From Liopterus haemorrhoidalis (lineage: Eukaryota; Arthropoda; Insecta; Coleoptera; Dytiscidae), in contig OZ020616.1 in assembly GCA_963971575.1 (NCBI GenBank), positions 56,279,201-56,343,200 on the forward strand: a DNA stretch of 64,000 bases. Reading direction: 5' to 3'. Shown here one piece after another: positions 1 through 11,765 of the stretch (position 1 is the first letter of the stretch; each line of letters begins with the position of its first letter). The notes beneath the pieces were generated by a model. It was not told where the DNA came from. It did no database searches and saw only the letters and a program-made list of their open reading frames with translations. The position numbers and the translations under genes were made by a program.

Positions 1-340
1 AACCAAAATTATAAAGACAGAAACTCGGAAATCGTTTATACCTAACAAACTTGAACAAAATAAAAGATTTTTTGATCGAATTATCTGGGAAATGGTGTGG
101 AAAAAAATATTTTTGATACATTGTAGATAACATGTTCAAAAATTAATTTTTGCTTGTATATCCACACATCGAGAACTTTACGAAAGTTTTCAAAGTACAT
201 TTAGTACGGCACTCAAAATTAAAATATATTGTATATATAAATTAGCGGAACCGGCAAGAAATACATTACTTTGGAGTACAAAATTTTTTTTACAGAAATT
301 TTTATTATGTATAATTATAAAATATAATTTTCATCATTAT
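1..340. other. AT-rich sequence, nothing recognised
   Basis: No coding frame, terminal repeat or family match was seen here. It lies beyond the 3' end of Pitx. Confidence 0.4.
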
Positions 341-343
341 TTT

Positions 344-604
344 TTACAGCTTCCTAACGTTTTACTAATTTTTTGATAACCTCTCTATAGAAATTTTCTG
401 GTTTTGACTAAAAATAACTGATCTGGTGATTTTCTACATCGGTGAAATTTTGAATTTTTGTATGTATAAGTGTGTGTTCCATAGATCTAAATAGGTGAAA
501 ATCGGAAGGCCCGAGATCGGATGAATATGGTGAATGTGGAATATTTTCCCAGTTAAAGTTCTGAATTTTTTGCTGAGTGAGGACGTGCATTGTAGTCATG
601 AAAA
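344..604 (-). pseudogene. mariner (type C) transposase C-terminal fragment
   Basis: The minus strand reads NFNWENIPHSPYSSDLGPSDFHLFRSMEH and then NFTDVENHQI. This is the catalytic-domain end of a mariner transposase, with the third Asp in GPSDFHLF. Downstream sequence on the same strand (SKPENFY, then a Lys/Arg-rich tail) continues the mariner C-terminus to about 344. N-terminal and middle parts are missing. The same family occurs at 715-1350 and 43060-43240. Confidence 0.75.
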
Positions 605-714
605 ATTATCCTTTTTGGTTAAATAAATTTGAAAGCTTTTCCTTTAGTTTCTGATTTAGTCTCTCTAATTTTTTAAACTAAATCAGAATTTAAATAAAAA
701 ACGTTAAATTATTT

Positions 715-1350
715 CATATCCAGTGTATCCACCCGAAATCGCGTCTACCAATTTTTTCCTGTTTAAGTCTATGAAACATACAATAAGAGATAAAAAAAAT
801 CAGCTGTGGCCACCACAGCACCGACCGCCATCATAAAGTACTTGTATAAAATACATTCTTAAAAAATTATGTTAAATAATTTTTTTCGAAATATTTTTCT
901 GTTGCTAAATATTCGCAAAAATCTTAAAATCGACACGAGTAAACTCCCATTTATAATCCCCCGATTTTTACCAAAAGTTGATCAACTCGTGCTATTGATG
1001 GCAGAAGCTTAAATATGAAGTTTCATAAAAATCCTTTTGGCCGAATTTGCTCTGCACGTGTCCACAGACAGACAGACGAACAGACCGACAGACATCATGC
1101 TAAAAATAGTCAAAACGTTATGTAGGGACCTCAATTCATGGAGATCCATCGAAATCTCGATATGTCAATATCAGTATAATCACAATACCTCCCTTATATA
1201 TGTTGAAGGTCGGTAAAAATCGAAATATCACCGATGTTGAAAATTACCTGATCAATTATTTTAAGTCAAAACCAGAAAATTTCTATAGAAAATTTAGTTC
1301 AACGTTGGTAAACCGTAATAAATAATAATGGAAATTATATTTTGTAATTT
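715..1350 (+). pseudogene. mariner (type C) fragment split by a B-family element
   Basis: Bases 715-785 match, with many changes, the PYSPDLAPSDFHLFRSIE segment seen cleanly at 43090-43170. Bases 1220-1350 continue the same transposase (ITDVENYLINYFKSKPENFYR-like) to the C-terminal tail. A B-family element (793-1219) sits between the two halves at the expected place, so it inserted into an older mariner copy. This copy is head-to-head with the minus-strand fragment at 344-604. Confidence 0.6.
793..1219 (-). mobile_element. B-family GTCY element, near full length (B1)
   Basis: Minus-oriented copy. On the left is the 3' terminal hairpin (CTGTGG/CCACAG around a short loop) next to CTGATTT. Then follow the subterminal ACCGACCGCCA, a body block with AAGTTGATCAACTCGTGC, an interrupted CAGACAGA run (GTCY on the element strand), and the other subterminal repeat before CGGTAAAAA. 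It is nested in the mariner fragment 715-1350. Confidence 0.75.
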
Positions 1351-1380
1351 AATTTGTAAAAATTTGTAAAAAAAAAAAAA

Positions 1381-1895
1381 TTACAACTTTCGATATGGAT
1401 TAACCCAAGAATAGTGCATCGATGAACTTAATTCAACTTTTGGCGATGAAGCACCATCAAGGTTTACTGTTTATCGATGGTTTGCTGACTTGAATCGTGG
1501 CCGTAGTTCGAATTTCGTGAAGGTCGTGTAAAATCGGTTGTTGTTCCGGAAAACATTGATGCTGTGCGTGAACTGATACTGCAAGATCGTCATGTGACTT
1601 ATCGTGAGATTAAGATATCGTTGGGCATTAGTTGGACCAGCATACATTCACTATTGCATGAACATTTGGCTGTCAAAGAGATTTGTTCGCATTGGATTTC
1701 ACATAATTTGACAATCGCAATGGAAAAAGCCTCAATCGGAGTGGAAAAAGTGCTTCGAAAATTGGTTCAAATAGATGTAAAGTGTATTGATCTTCATGGA
1801 GAATATTTTGAAAAACAGTAAAGCCAATTTGGTTGATAAATAATTGTTTTTGATCTCAAAACCCGAAATATAAAAGAAATATAAAATACCCTGGT
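1381..1895 (+). pseudogene. internally deleted mariner (type A), copy A1
   Basis: The reading frame runs through STFGDEAPSRFTVYRWFADL, RELILQDRHVTYREIKISLG and HEHLAVKEICSHWI, both N-terminal helix-turn-helix regions of a mariner transposase. It then jumps from HNLTIA to the C-terminal WKKCFENWFK and DLHGEYFEKQ. The whole catalytic core is deleted and the join is out of frame. A stop and frameshift also occur near 1440-1530. The 3' end (CCCGAAATATAAAAG, ACCCT) resembles the terminal sequence of copies at 29798 and 34715. The 5' terminus is missing behind a poly(A) stretch. Confidence 0.8.
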
Positions 1896-2627
1896 ACTAA
1901 AAGATTGATCAAAAAATCGCCAAATAAAATACAGGCAGCTAGAGGAAACCCTTGAATGAACCAGGTCTACAATTCTGCACAAATTATATTTTAGAAAGAA
2001 TTTTACGCTTTGGTACCTCATAATCAAAAACAAGATTTTTTGGAAATACCTGTGTATATAGTACAATTACAATATATAGCAGGGGTATTAAAAACGTCGA
2101 ACGCGTTCAATCAGTCGAAGCATAATGATTTTTGGTCGTACCCCCTTGGTTTGGCCGATTTTTATATCTGCTATGTGAGTAAACAAAAAAGAAATACCTT
2201 GGAGTCCAAGCCACAATTTTTAGGAAAGTAGCACGATTGTAAAAATTGACCAACAAAGTAGAACTTTCGGAAAAAATAATTGACGCTCTTTGTATATTGT
2301 GTCCTTAATAATCGAAGTGAATTAAGCGGAGGATTGTAGAGAAGTAGAAGGTTATCGTGTCATATCACAATACCATGAAGGATTATCCGGAGAGAATTTC
2401 TGTCTTTAAAAGTAATCGTAACCTTTAAAGAGTACTATAAGTGGATTTTTGTTCAGTCAAAATACCTGACAGTGTTTTGTTTTTATTTTTGCCAATTAAA
2501 TTCTTTCTTGCGGGTATATTGCTTTTAAGAATTCACTTTCACAACACTTCACTTGTAGAAAATAATTTCATACGTCCTGACTGTCTAAATCATTACAATC
2601 AGACCCGTCAAGGGTCTCAGCTGTGTC
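1896..2627. other. Pitx 3' flank / possible 3' UTR
   Basis: No transposon family was recognised here. The part next to the stop is probably Pitx 3' UTR on the minus strand. Small open frames in this stretch show no recognisable protein features. Confidence 0.4.
2482..2487 (-). promoter_or_regulatory. candidate poly(A) signal of Pitx
   Basis: AATAAA on the minus strand about 140 bases past the Pitx stop. It is the nearest canonical hexamer, but such hexamers are common by chance in DNA this AT-rich, so the real 3' end may be elsewhere. Confidence 0.3.
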
Positions 2628-2878
2628 TCAGCCAGGCCTTTCGCCCACCCCAATCCCAGCACCGGCATATTGGCATGCACTAAGTCCGGCGGAACCAGAT
2701 CTAACTGGACTTACACTAGAATATGCACCTACGAATCCACTTGAATGTTGTTTCGCCTTCAGTCGAAGAGATGCTATCGATGATGACATCGCTGTACAAG
2801 GCTCTGTAGCAGCTCGATGATGATACATGGAATAAGGGTTCGCAGGAGTTGTATAAGGACATGGTTGACCACCTGATC
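2628..2878 (-). CDS. Pitx: Pitx homeobox gene, terminal coding exon with OAR domain
   Basis: The 251-bp minus-strand exon follows an acceptor TATTGTTACAG. It reads GSGGQPCPYTTPANPYSMYH, then SSSIASLRLKAKQHSSGF, then SAGLSACQYAGAGIG and a short GERPG end before TGA at 2630-2628. SIASLRLKAK is the OAR motif of paired-like factors, which tunes transactivation and DNA binding. PCPYTTPANPY and SAGLSACQY are typical of insect Pitx C-termini. The final residues after ACQY differ from the vertebrate VDRPV ending, as in other insects. A plus-strand reading frame over the same bases is a shadow. Confidence 0.95.
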
Positions 2879-3024
2879 CTGTAACAATAAAACATTTATA
2901 AGAACCATTATTTTTTGAGAAAAATTGAAAGTCATGCATATAGAAATAGACGTTTAAGCAATAAGTATGACAATGATCCATTTTGCTTACATATTGCATT
3001 CAATACTTTTTTTACAATCATTTA

Positions 3025-3790
3025 AGGGGGGGGGGGTATGGTATTTTTGATGATTTTTTTCATTTTTTTTTTTTATTGGCTTATTCGATTGTATATATTC
3101 AAGAGTATCCCATTAAAATTTCAAGTTAATCGGAGCAAAATTGACTGAGGTATACTCATTTTAATACTAGTACCTATTATTTGTTTTTTCGCGCCTATCG
3201 TATGTATGTGGCGTTGTATCGCTTTTGTGCGCATGTGACTTTAAAGGGAGGGGGTATGGTATTTTTGATGATTTTTTTTCATTTTTTTTTATTGGCTTAT
3301 TCGATTGTATATATCTTCAAGAGTATCCCATTAAAATTTCAAGTTCTTCACATTCTTTATTTTTAAACGCGTTTTCTGAAAAATAGCTTTTTTTGATGCG
3401 GTGTACATCATAACTCAAAAACTAATGAATGGATCTTTCTGAAATTTTGCACACTTCTTTATAAATCATTTTACTAGGTAGTGACGTTGAGTTTTTGCTT
3501 TTATTTTGAATATATTTTTTTTTATAACCATTTTTCCGATTACTTAAAGTCGTACCAAAAATTTAACTCAATTTAATAAAAAAAACTCGACGTCACTACC
3601 TGAAGAAACTTTTAAACTAACCAAAACTTTTTGAATTATATGATTCAGATGATTGTGTCACTAGATATCGTGTACACCGCAAATCAACTTTTTCTTTGGA
3701 GTGTTTACTAAAAAATAACGCCAATGGCTCATTTTTCAATATTTTTCAATAAAAATTTAACGCAATACTCTTCAAGTGTTGTTCTTTAAG
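3025..3790. repeat. inverted-repeat element with G-run termini, partly duplicated
   Basis: Begins TTAA plus a G-run (3025 on). A roughly 100-base block starting GGTATGGTATTTTTGATGA is repeated directly at about 3035 and 3252. The rest is an imperfect inverted repeat: GCGGTGTACA near 3400 and GGTAGTGACGTTGAG near 3476 face CTCGACGTCACTACC near 3587 and TGTACACCGC near 3671. The motif order resembles the much cleaner palindrome at 35066-35811, so both probably belong to one foldback/MITE family. Lies in the last Pitx intron. Confidence 0.55.
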
Positions 3791-3997
3791 ATAGACTTTC
3801 ACCCATTTAGCTTACCTTTACCAGATTTCCACAAATCGTTCTTAAAAATATGCTTAAAAAATGCAAAATTAACCATAACTCCATTTAACCATTTAACTGG
3901 TTTCAGCTAAAATCGACACGTCTCAGATGAACGAAGCCAACCGCACTACTCAAGGTCAAGGTGTCACAGTTATGACCTAGTTATACTACTGAAGTCA

Positions 3998-4423
<426 letters not shown>

Positions 4424-5180
4424 CTACAATTAGTACTAAGAAAACAAGAGAAACAGAAAGGTTATGTAAACTTTGTGTCAAACGTTCATACATGCGAGCT
4501 TCAAATAAATCATCTTTTATTATTTGTCTTATGTGTGAGCCCACAAATATGTCCTCTTTAGTTTTTGCTTCACTAATTCTAGGAAATTTTTGTTTTATAT
4601 ACAAAAACCCTCTTCTGTTTCGATTACTTTAACGAAATTCTTCATTTAGCCCAATTTAATATGTAAATATGGGCAAATGCGTTTTTGGGATCGACCAGTG
4701 GTTTACTTCGTTTTTTAGTGTAAGAGTTAGTGCCTGACGTAATGGCCACTTCTTCTGTATAGTGAAATACTTAGAACTCAAAAAGTAACCAGTCTAGAGT
4801 CACGACATAGAAAGTGCAACAGATTCGGATACCTGTAGTTTACTAATGGACGCAATCTATTTTGTTGCATACTTTTAGACCTGATAAAAAAGAATAAACT
4901 GATCTTAACCACTTGTGTAGCATCACCACAGATACATGCCGTGAATGCAAAATGTTATATTTTGCAGAATATAAATTTGCCTGTTACAGAAAATTTATGG
5001 GTGAGACATTAGAAATACGCAAAAATTGCCACGTCGCAAATAGTGTGTTTATCAATGTTATCGTACATATATAATTAGCTAGAGTGTGTATGTGATCTGG
5101 GTAACATTGTGACGTCATTTTTTCCTAAGGTTCCCGTGATTGGCTAACTGGGGACTCTTGAGGTCTCTTGATTGACAGGT

Positions 5181-6350
5181 ATTTTGCAGATTTATTTTGT
5201 AAGAATCTGCGGATAAAATAACATATAGAAATGTCTAGGGTTTCGTAGGCATAAATAAGAAACTCTAGATACTCCTATAATATTTTGTGCAGATTTATTC
5301 TCTAAGAATCTACGAATATAATTACATACATAAATGTCTAGGGTTTCGTAGGCATAAACAAGAGACTTCTATATTCTTTGACCGATATGAACAATATTTT
5401 GCAGATTTATTCTCTAAGAATCTACGAATATAATTACATACATAAATATCTAGGGTTTCGTAGGCATAAACAAGAGACTTCTATATTCTTTGACCGATAT
5501 GACCATATTTTGCAGATTTATTCTCTAAGAATCTGCGGACAAAATAACATACATAAATGTCTAGGGTTTCGTAGTCATATATGAGAAACTCTAGATACTC
5601 CTATATTCTTTGATCGATATGAAAAATATTTTGCGGATTTATTCTCTAAAAATCTGCGGATAAAACAACGTAAAGAAATGTCTAGAGTTTCGTAGGCATA
5701 AACAAGAAACTCTAGACTATATCCTTTTACCCATATGAAAAATATTTTGCAGATTTATTATTTAAAAATCTGCGGATAAAATTACTTATAGAAGTGTCTA
5801 GGGTTTGGTAGGCGTAAACAAGAAACCTTAGGATACTCCTATATCCTTTGACCGATATGAACAGTATTTTGCAGATTTATTCTCTAAGTATCTACGAATA
5901 TAATTACATACAGAAATATCTAGGATTTTGTAGGTATTAACAAGGAACTCTAGACAATCATATATCCTTTGACCGTAATGAACAATATTTTGCAGATTTA
6001 TTTTCTAAGAAACTGCGGATAAAATTAAATATAGAAATGTTTAGGGTTTCGTAGGCATAAAAGATAAAATCTAGACACGCATATATCCTTTAACCGATAT
6101 GAACAATGTTTTACAGATTTATTCTCTGAGAAACTGCAGATAAAATTACATATAGAAATGTTTAGGGTTTCTTAGGCATAAAAGAGAAACTCTAGACACC
6201 TATATCCTTTAACCGATATGAACAATATTTTGCAGATATATTCTCTGAGAATCTACGAATATAATTATATATAGAAATATCTAGAATTTCGTAGGCATAA
6301 AAAAGAAACTTTAGACACTATTATATCCTTTAATCGATATGAACAATATT
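5181..6350. repeat. minisatellite, about 10 units of 103-122 bp
   Basis: The block TTTGCAGATTTATTCTCTAA recurs at about 5186, 5289, 5401, 5512, 5633, 5749, 5871, 5992, 6113 and 6232. Each unit also contains TCTAGGGTTTCGTAGGCATA and CCTTTGACCGATATGAACAA. Later units settle at 119-122 bp. A 19-base sequence TGATTGGCTAACTGGGGAC lies just outside both ends (5137 and 6474), so the array may sit within a duplicated or element-borne segment. Located in the large Pitx intron. Confidence 0.85.
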
Positions 6351-6512
6351 AATAACAAATTAACGTCTCAAATTATTATCAATTTTAACATTATAAATGT
6401 ACTGAGTAAAAATGAATCGTTTTCCCATCTTAAAAAGTTCATGAATAAATAATCTAGCTATGTAATTAGCAAGTGATTGGCTAACTGGGGACACCCTGTC
6501 TCTTGATTCGCT

Positions 6513-7231
6513 GACTGGCGATGAAATTAAGATTCGTTAAAAAAAAACCCGTTAAAATACACATACAAAAAATTGAAATTTTTATATTATAAATCCGTCA
6601 TTGTTGACGGGTAATAACCTAGTAGTCTTATAATAAGACGAAAATTACTAACACCACAATATAATAAATTCAAACACCTACTAGTTATTAATGAATTCTC
6701 TGTATAAGTATTTCTTGGTTGCTTCTACCATCAATATAATCCTTAAAATGCTCAAAATTTATTACCTGAAAAACATCTTTAAAACACTCAAACCTACTTT
6801 CCCGACCCTTCATATTGCAAAAGAAAAGAAACATCAAACGTCAAGTATTTTCCGGTTGGAAAACACTGACATCAGATGATGATAGATGCTTTTCTTTTGC
6901 AAAACATATTTCCAACACTTTAAAAGAGACATCAACTATATTGTATATATATATAAATATCGGTTTTCCCCCCAACTTTAGCGTCAGAACCAATCACGTT
7001 GCTCGTCTGTCTTCATTCCGCTTTGGCCGCAATTAGACGCATCGTTGGACAAAGGGGAAGTTAGGAAGAGGGCGAATCTCGAGAAAGCCTGATAGAGAAG
7101 AGAAGTAATGGAAGGTGACGCGAGAAATGGTGGAACGATTTTAAACAACAATTTACTGATACTACCACTCCAAACATTGAATATACAATAAACAAACTCA
7201 GATAAAACAGGGTGTGATCATTTTCATTTAC
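6513..7231. other. intronic sequence, nothing recognised
   Basis: AT-rich. A short CCAACGATGCG-type motif near 7036 also occurs at about 15002. No coding or terminal-repeat structure was seen. Confidence 0.35.
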
Positions 7232-8291
7232 AAAAAATTGATGTGAAGTGTGAATTTTCACACATTTCTGGGTTTTGCAGGTATTTAGTAACTGAACGAT
7301 GATTATTTGGGATGCCATAACAAATTTTATGTCAAAATATTTTTTTATGAATTTTAATTCGAATGCCTAATACCATTATTTGAGTTTCTAAATATATGCA
7401 GTATTTTTTTTATATAGCAAAGTTCATTAAGATTTTGAAAATTGCACCTATGGCTTCCATTGGTTGCTTACATCATAAGTCCCGCCCTTTGATTTCGTCA
7501 AACATACAATTAAATTATAATTTCAACACTTTCCACTGGTTATTAAATTTACGCTTTTAAAAATTAAATGCACTATTTACCAAATATAACTAGAATTTTA
7601 ACAAAATAATTTAAACAAAATAAAAATGCAAAAAAATAAATAAAAAATAAAATTAACAGGATTCGAACCCTAGTTTGCAAGTTAACTTATATTATTAAAC
7701 GCATGACGAATCTAACCACGCCACGAGAGTTATTGTTGTGATATGTTACACAACGTATTAAATAGTTAACATATTTTAGTTAAAAACACAAAAAATGCGT
7801 TATTTTCCGAAAACATAATCTGATCAAAAATTCCTGTTGTACTATTCCGGTTCACACCAATGTACATTACTTAGAATTTTTTCAGATTTTTAGTTTAAAC
7901 CATCTGGGCTACAGGGTGTGGGACAAAATTTTTTTTGCACAATTTTGGCAAAAATCGCATCAAAATAATTTATTTTGCAAAAATAAAATTTTGATCGTTA
8001 ATCCACGTACTAAGGGCTTTCATTTGATACCCTACTCAGAATTTAAAAAAAATATTTTTTTTTTCGATGAGCACATATTTGTTTATATTTTTAGAGGGAT
8101 ATGTTTTTTAGATGTTTTAGTATTTTTCCTATGTGCGGGTCAACGAGTTGTATAAGCATGCCAAATTTCAACTCTCTAGGTTTAGCCGTTTGGCTACAAT
8201 TTTGACCGAACAGACAGACAGACAGACAGACAGACAGACGACAAAATGACGGTATAAGGGTTTTTTGGTCATACCTACAAAACCCTAAAAA
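7232..8291 (-). mobile_element. A-family element copy 1 (HINE-like, with tRNA-like module)
   Basis: In element orientation (minus strand) it starts TTTTTAGGGTTTTGTAGGTA. It has a GTCT run (8213-8240), a conserved left arm with CTAAACCTAGAGAGTTGAAA, and a conserved GATCAGATTATGTTTTCGG block. A variable module follows, then a T-run, then a right arm with CAACCAATGGAAGCCA. The 3' end has AGGGTTT(T/C)GCAGGTAT inverted relative to the 5' end, then a GTGTGAA/TTCACAC hairpin about 11 bases from the end. No protein is encoded. The architecture resembles DINE-1/HINE elements. Confidence 0.75.
7655..7728 (-). other. tRNA-like module in A-family copy 1
   Basis: On the minus strand, GTGGCGTGGTTAGATTCG resembles a pol III A box, and about 45 bases later GGGTTCGAATCC is a near-perfect B box. 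A T-rich run (TTTTATTTTTT) follows within about 10 bases. No full cloverleaf pairs up, so it is tRNA-derived rather than a working tRNA. The module differs from those of copies 2-6. Confidence 0.65.
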
Positions 8292-8550
8292 CGGGACAAA
8301 TACCATCGAGCAACCACCGTATTCACCAGATTTGGCCCCGTGTGACTTTTTTTTATTTCCTAAATTAAAACTGCCGCTACGTGGAACCCGTTTTGAGTCG
8401 ATCGAGGCCATAAAATAAGATTCGTGGAATGAGCTGAAGGCTCTACCGAAAACCGCCTATATAAGGTGTTTCGAAAACTGGAAAAAACGCTGGAAATTTG
8501 TGTTGCATCAAATGGGGCCTACTTTGAAGGCGACAAATTAAATTTTGATG
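8290..8550 (+). pseudogene. mariner (type D) C-terminal fragment
   Basis: Reads EQPPYSPDLAPCDFFLFPKL then LPLRGTRFESIEAIK, a stop, and ALPKTAYIRCFENWKKRWK. This contains the third catalytic Asp (APCD) and the C-terminal tail of a mariner transposase. Upstream domains are absent; it directly abuts A-family copy 1. Confidence 0.8.
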
Positions 8551-9010
8551 ATTAAGTGAAAATTGTGTGCCTAAAAAACATCACTTTTCTCTCGGCAAAT
8601 CTTGATTCCATCATTTAAATTTACACTTTCCGAATACTGATTTTGAAATTTAGTATTTCGCGGGTGAATATATAAAATCAAATATATCACACAATGGTAT
8701 TAGGGGTGCATTTGACAAGGGGTAAATTTGGGGTGGCTTTATTGAATACCACCCGCTGGGTCAAACCAATAATTACACATGAAATTATATGTTAGAATGA
8801 TTTTTCTCCACGACCACTATAGAATTTACCAATTCTAAAACCACTTTTGACTACAGAAAGTTATTCTAACACAAGATTTGGGAATGTTATTCTAAAGCAC
8901 TAGCTTATTATGCATTTTGTGTGCATTTCATTCCTTCACTAGTGAAAGAATAATTATTCCATGCTCGTTGTCAGATATTATTGTTATTACAAAGTCAATA
9001 GTAAGGGACA
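8551..9010. other. intronic sequence, nothing recognised
   Basis: AT-rich with short direct motifs; no coding or terminal-repeat structure identified. Confidence 0.35.
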
Positions 9011-9265
9011 TATTTTAAGTTTTTTTTTTTTTTTTGTAAGCAGTTTTAACCCCAAAACACCCCTTTACAATGAAAATTTTGAGATATCATCTAACCTATG
9101 TTGGTATGCTGGTTCTATTGTATCATAATTTCAAATATCGTAAAAATATATCCAGCCGTTTTTGTATGTATCTCGGACAGACACACAGGCAGACAGACAG
9201 ATTTTTTTTTGAGTATATCGTCTTATAATCACCTGCAACGTGTACAAACCAGTGAGGCCGCAAAA
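9011..9265. repeat. possible third GTCY-bearing repeat
   Basis: A poly(T) tract is followed by about 150 bases and then an ACAGGCAGACAGACAGA run with T9 behind it. The CAGA/GTCY run recalls families A and B, but the flanks match neither. No ends were identified. Confidence 0.3.
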
Positions 9266-9269
9266 ATAA

Positions 9270-9990
9270 AACGGATATAACATATTGTTAAAAAGATTAA
9301 TAGGAAATTACGAACAGAATGAAAATTGCTAAAAATAGACGACATTAATATTGAACAAGTTAATAATTTCAAATACTTAGGAATAGAGATAAGAGAGGAT
9401 GGAAAACAAGAAATGGAGATAAATACAAGAATAGAGAAGACAACAAAACTTTACTTAAAGAATACACTCATCAATAGGAAAGAAATAACGAGAACCACAA
9501 AAATAAACATATTCAAAGCTATATACAGACCGGTACTGACTTTTGGCTGTGAGACCTGGACGCTTTGAAGAAGAGAAAAGAGTCAAATACAAGCTTTGGA
9601 GATGAAGTATTTAAGAAGAGTAAAGGGTGTGACTAAGATGGATAAAATCAGAAATACAGATATAAGAAAAGAACTCAATATAAAACCGATAGAACAATTT
9701 ATAGAAAGCAGACAAGTGGCCTGCTGGGGACACATGCAAAGACTGCAAGACACAAGACAAGTGAAGCAGATCTGGGAGACCAGAACGTATAGAAAGCAAA
9801 GAATAGGAAGACCAAGAAATACATGGAACAGAACAGTAAAAGGAATACTAGAGAAAAGAGGGAAAACGATTATCGAAGCTAAAAGAATGACAAGAAACAA
9901 AAAGACTGAACAAAATTCGTACATGAACCCGTACTGCCATAATATAGAAAAGAAAGAAATACAGCCTACACCATACTATGGTAGAAGGCT
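9270..9990 (+). pseudogene. 5'-truncated LINE, C-terminal part of reverse-transcriptase ORF
   Basis: One plus-strand frame reads IDDINIEQVNNFKYLGIEIR, FKAIYRPVLTFGCETWTL, a TGA stop, then ALEMKYLRRVKGVTKMDKIR and IESRQVACWGHMQRLQD, GRPRNTW. This order (KYLG, GCETW, LRR, GHM, GRPR-W) is the C-terminal side of a non-LTR retrotransposon polymerase. The catalytic RT core is missing. One in-frame stop and the AT/TATG repeat tail mark it as a dead copy. Confidence 0.85.
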
Positions 9991-9992
9991 TT

Positions 9993-10044
<52 letters not shown>

Positions 10045-10063
10045 TGTATGTATGTATGTATGT
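9991..10063. repeat. (TA)n(TATG)n microsatellite
   Basis: About 13 TA dinucleotides pass into about 12 TATG tetramers. It follows the LINE fragment directly and may be its 3' simple-repeat tail. Confidence 0.95.
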
Positions 10064-10091
10064 ACATGAAAATTGCTAATATATCGTATTT

Positions 10092-10245
10092 AGCATTTAG
10101 TCCTTTATTCAAAAGGAAATTCCTGTCTAGAAACACCAAGATCTGGTTATAGCAAACTATAATACGTCCCATACTTATGTATGGCTCCGAAACAGGGTTC
10201 TTAACAAAGCGAGATCGACAACACCTTATAGTTTTCCCTATTTTA
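10092..10245 (+). pseudogene. second LINE reverse-transcriptase fragment
   Basis: Reads FKRKFLSRNTKIWL, a stop, then TIIRPILMYGSETGFLTKRD, the YGSET-type segment just C-terminal to the RT core. It is a different lineage from the adjacent 9270-9990 copy (GSET against GCET). Only about 50 codons survive. Confidence 0.65.
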
Positions 10246-10283
10246 TATATTTTAAAAATTAAAAAATCAATGTAAAAGACTTT

Positions 10284-11060
10284 GGGCCATGTTCATAATC
10301 TTTTACTAAATATTGCGATTAAGCGTTACTTGTTAAAATAAGCAAGTACGATACTATCGTTAGTAGTGTTCATAATCACAATACTAAGATATTTTAACTA
10401 ATATCGATGTAAATTTGACAACGTTGCTGTTGGCATTAGAAAGAGATAGACATATGCACTGTTCAACATGTTAAAAGAGATGGAAGGCGTGTTACTAGTG
10501 TATTATCGCGGTATAAACAAAAATATAATGTTAACTAATTATTCATGTTATTAACTACTTACCTATATCTTGTTGATATGAACCTTTCGCAAAATAACGT
10601 AAAGCAATACATATTTGGAGTTCAGTAGAAATACTTCCACCTTTTGAAGATACCGGTTTTATATCATCATGTAAGATTTCAATTAATGTTCGAACTCTGT
10701 CTTTTGAAAATCTATAATTTTTTTTAAATCTTCTTCACTTAATATTTCTAATACATTTTTCTTGTACTACAAATTTTTTTTGGCAATTGTGCCCGTAATT
10801 CACGAATTTCACGAACCTCACGCAAATCTCTCATATACATGATTAAAGTCAATCAGTATTATGAACACAATTGCTATTTTAATGTATTTAATACAGCATC
10901 TCCGCACTTCTAAATTTGTACTACTAAATTACAATTTACTAAGCACTATTAAGCACTACTAACAATATTTCTGTATTATGAACACCCATTTTTAGTAACG
11001 CTTAGTATACTTGTCTTAGTAGTGCTACTAAGATTTAGTAAAACATTATGAACATGGCCC
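10284..11060 (-). mobile_element. PIF/Harbinger-derived non-autonomous element
   Basis: Termini are GGGCCATGTTCATAAT on the left and its inverse on the right, with the pairing extending through TTTTACTAAAT (about 28 bases). Flanks are TTT on both sides, compatible with a 3-bp duplication. The minus strand reads MRDLREVREIRELRAQLPKK, then, across frameshifts, an RFSKDRVRTLIEIL-like stretch and TELQICIALRYFAKGSYQQD followed by a GTAAGT donor. This recalls the N-terminal part of HARBI1-type transposases. The catalytic part is absent. Confidence 0.7.
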
Positions 11061-11662
11061 TTTATCTTGTAAATTAATCCTGATTATTTTGCAATAATAT
11101 TTATTCACGAATAATTGAATTTTTTGCATAATTTCACAAAGTTGCCTACCATGTCTCACAGCCATAGACGAGAACAGACAACGTTTGCGTTGAATGTACG
11201 GAGCTTAGTGTGGTATAACGTAAACATTTTACACAGGTATGTCAAAAACAATAAGGCTAACTTTAAATACGTAACAAGCAATGGCTTGACGATGATGATG
11301 ATAATGAATCCAGCTCTTTAATCTATCTATAAGTGGCCTAACTTTATTAAAAACATGCTGGAAGAAATTATATAATAAAGATTTGGAGAGAAAACAATAT
11401 ATTTAGCAAATGATTCGCTCTCGTAACAAAGGACGAAATCCTGATTACAAAATGTCTCTTATTTTCTCTCAGAGACAGACAGTTCAGTCCTACATTTACA
11501 GTCCACAGGAGAAATAATAGATAACTGCTTCAACAGAGGCGTACCAAAATTATTTACAAACGAAAATTTAAAAATCAATTTATAAAACAGCAACAACGTG
11601 ATTTTTGTGTTGGTTTGATAAATTTTATAAATTTCAGACGTTTTTAAAAATTACTACTCTTG
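11061..11662. other. intronic sequence, nothing recognised
   Basis: A 68-codon open frame (11115-11321) ends in an ATG/GAT-rich stretch that could be a LINE tail. I do not recognise the protein. Confidence 0.3.
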
Positions 11663-11711
11663 TTAGGGTTTTGTAGGTATGACCAAAAGACCCTTATACA
11701 GTCATTTTGTC

Positions 11712-11765
<54 letters not shown>

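Noticed and set aside
2623..2820. Plus-strand 65-codon frame over the last Pitx exon
   Set aside because: Shadow of the minus-strand OAR-coding exon.
8213..8240. QTDRQTDR / CLSVCLSV-type reading frames at many GTCY runs
   Set aside because: They are translations of CAGA/GTCT microsatellites inside A and B elements, present on both strands and ending at repeat edges.
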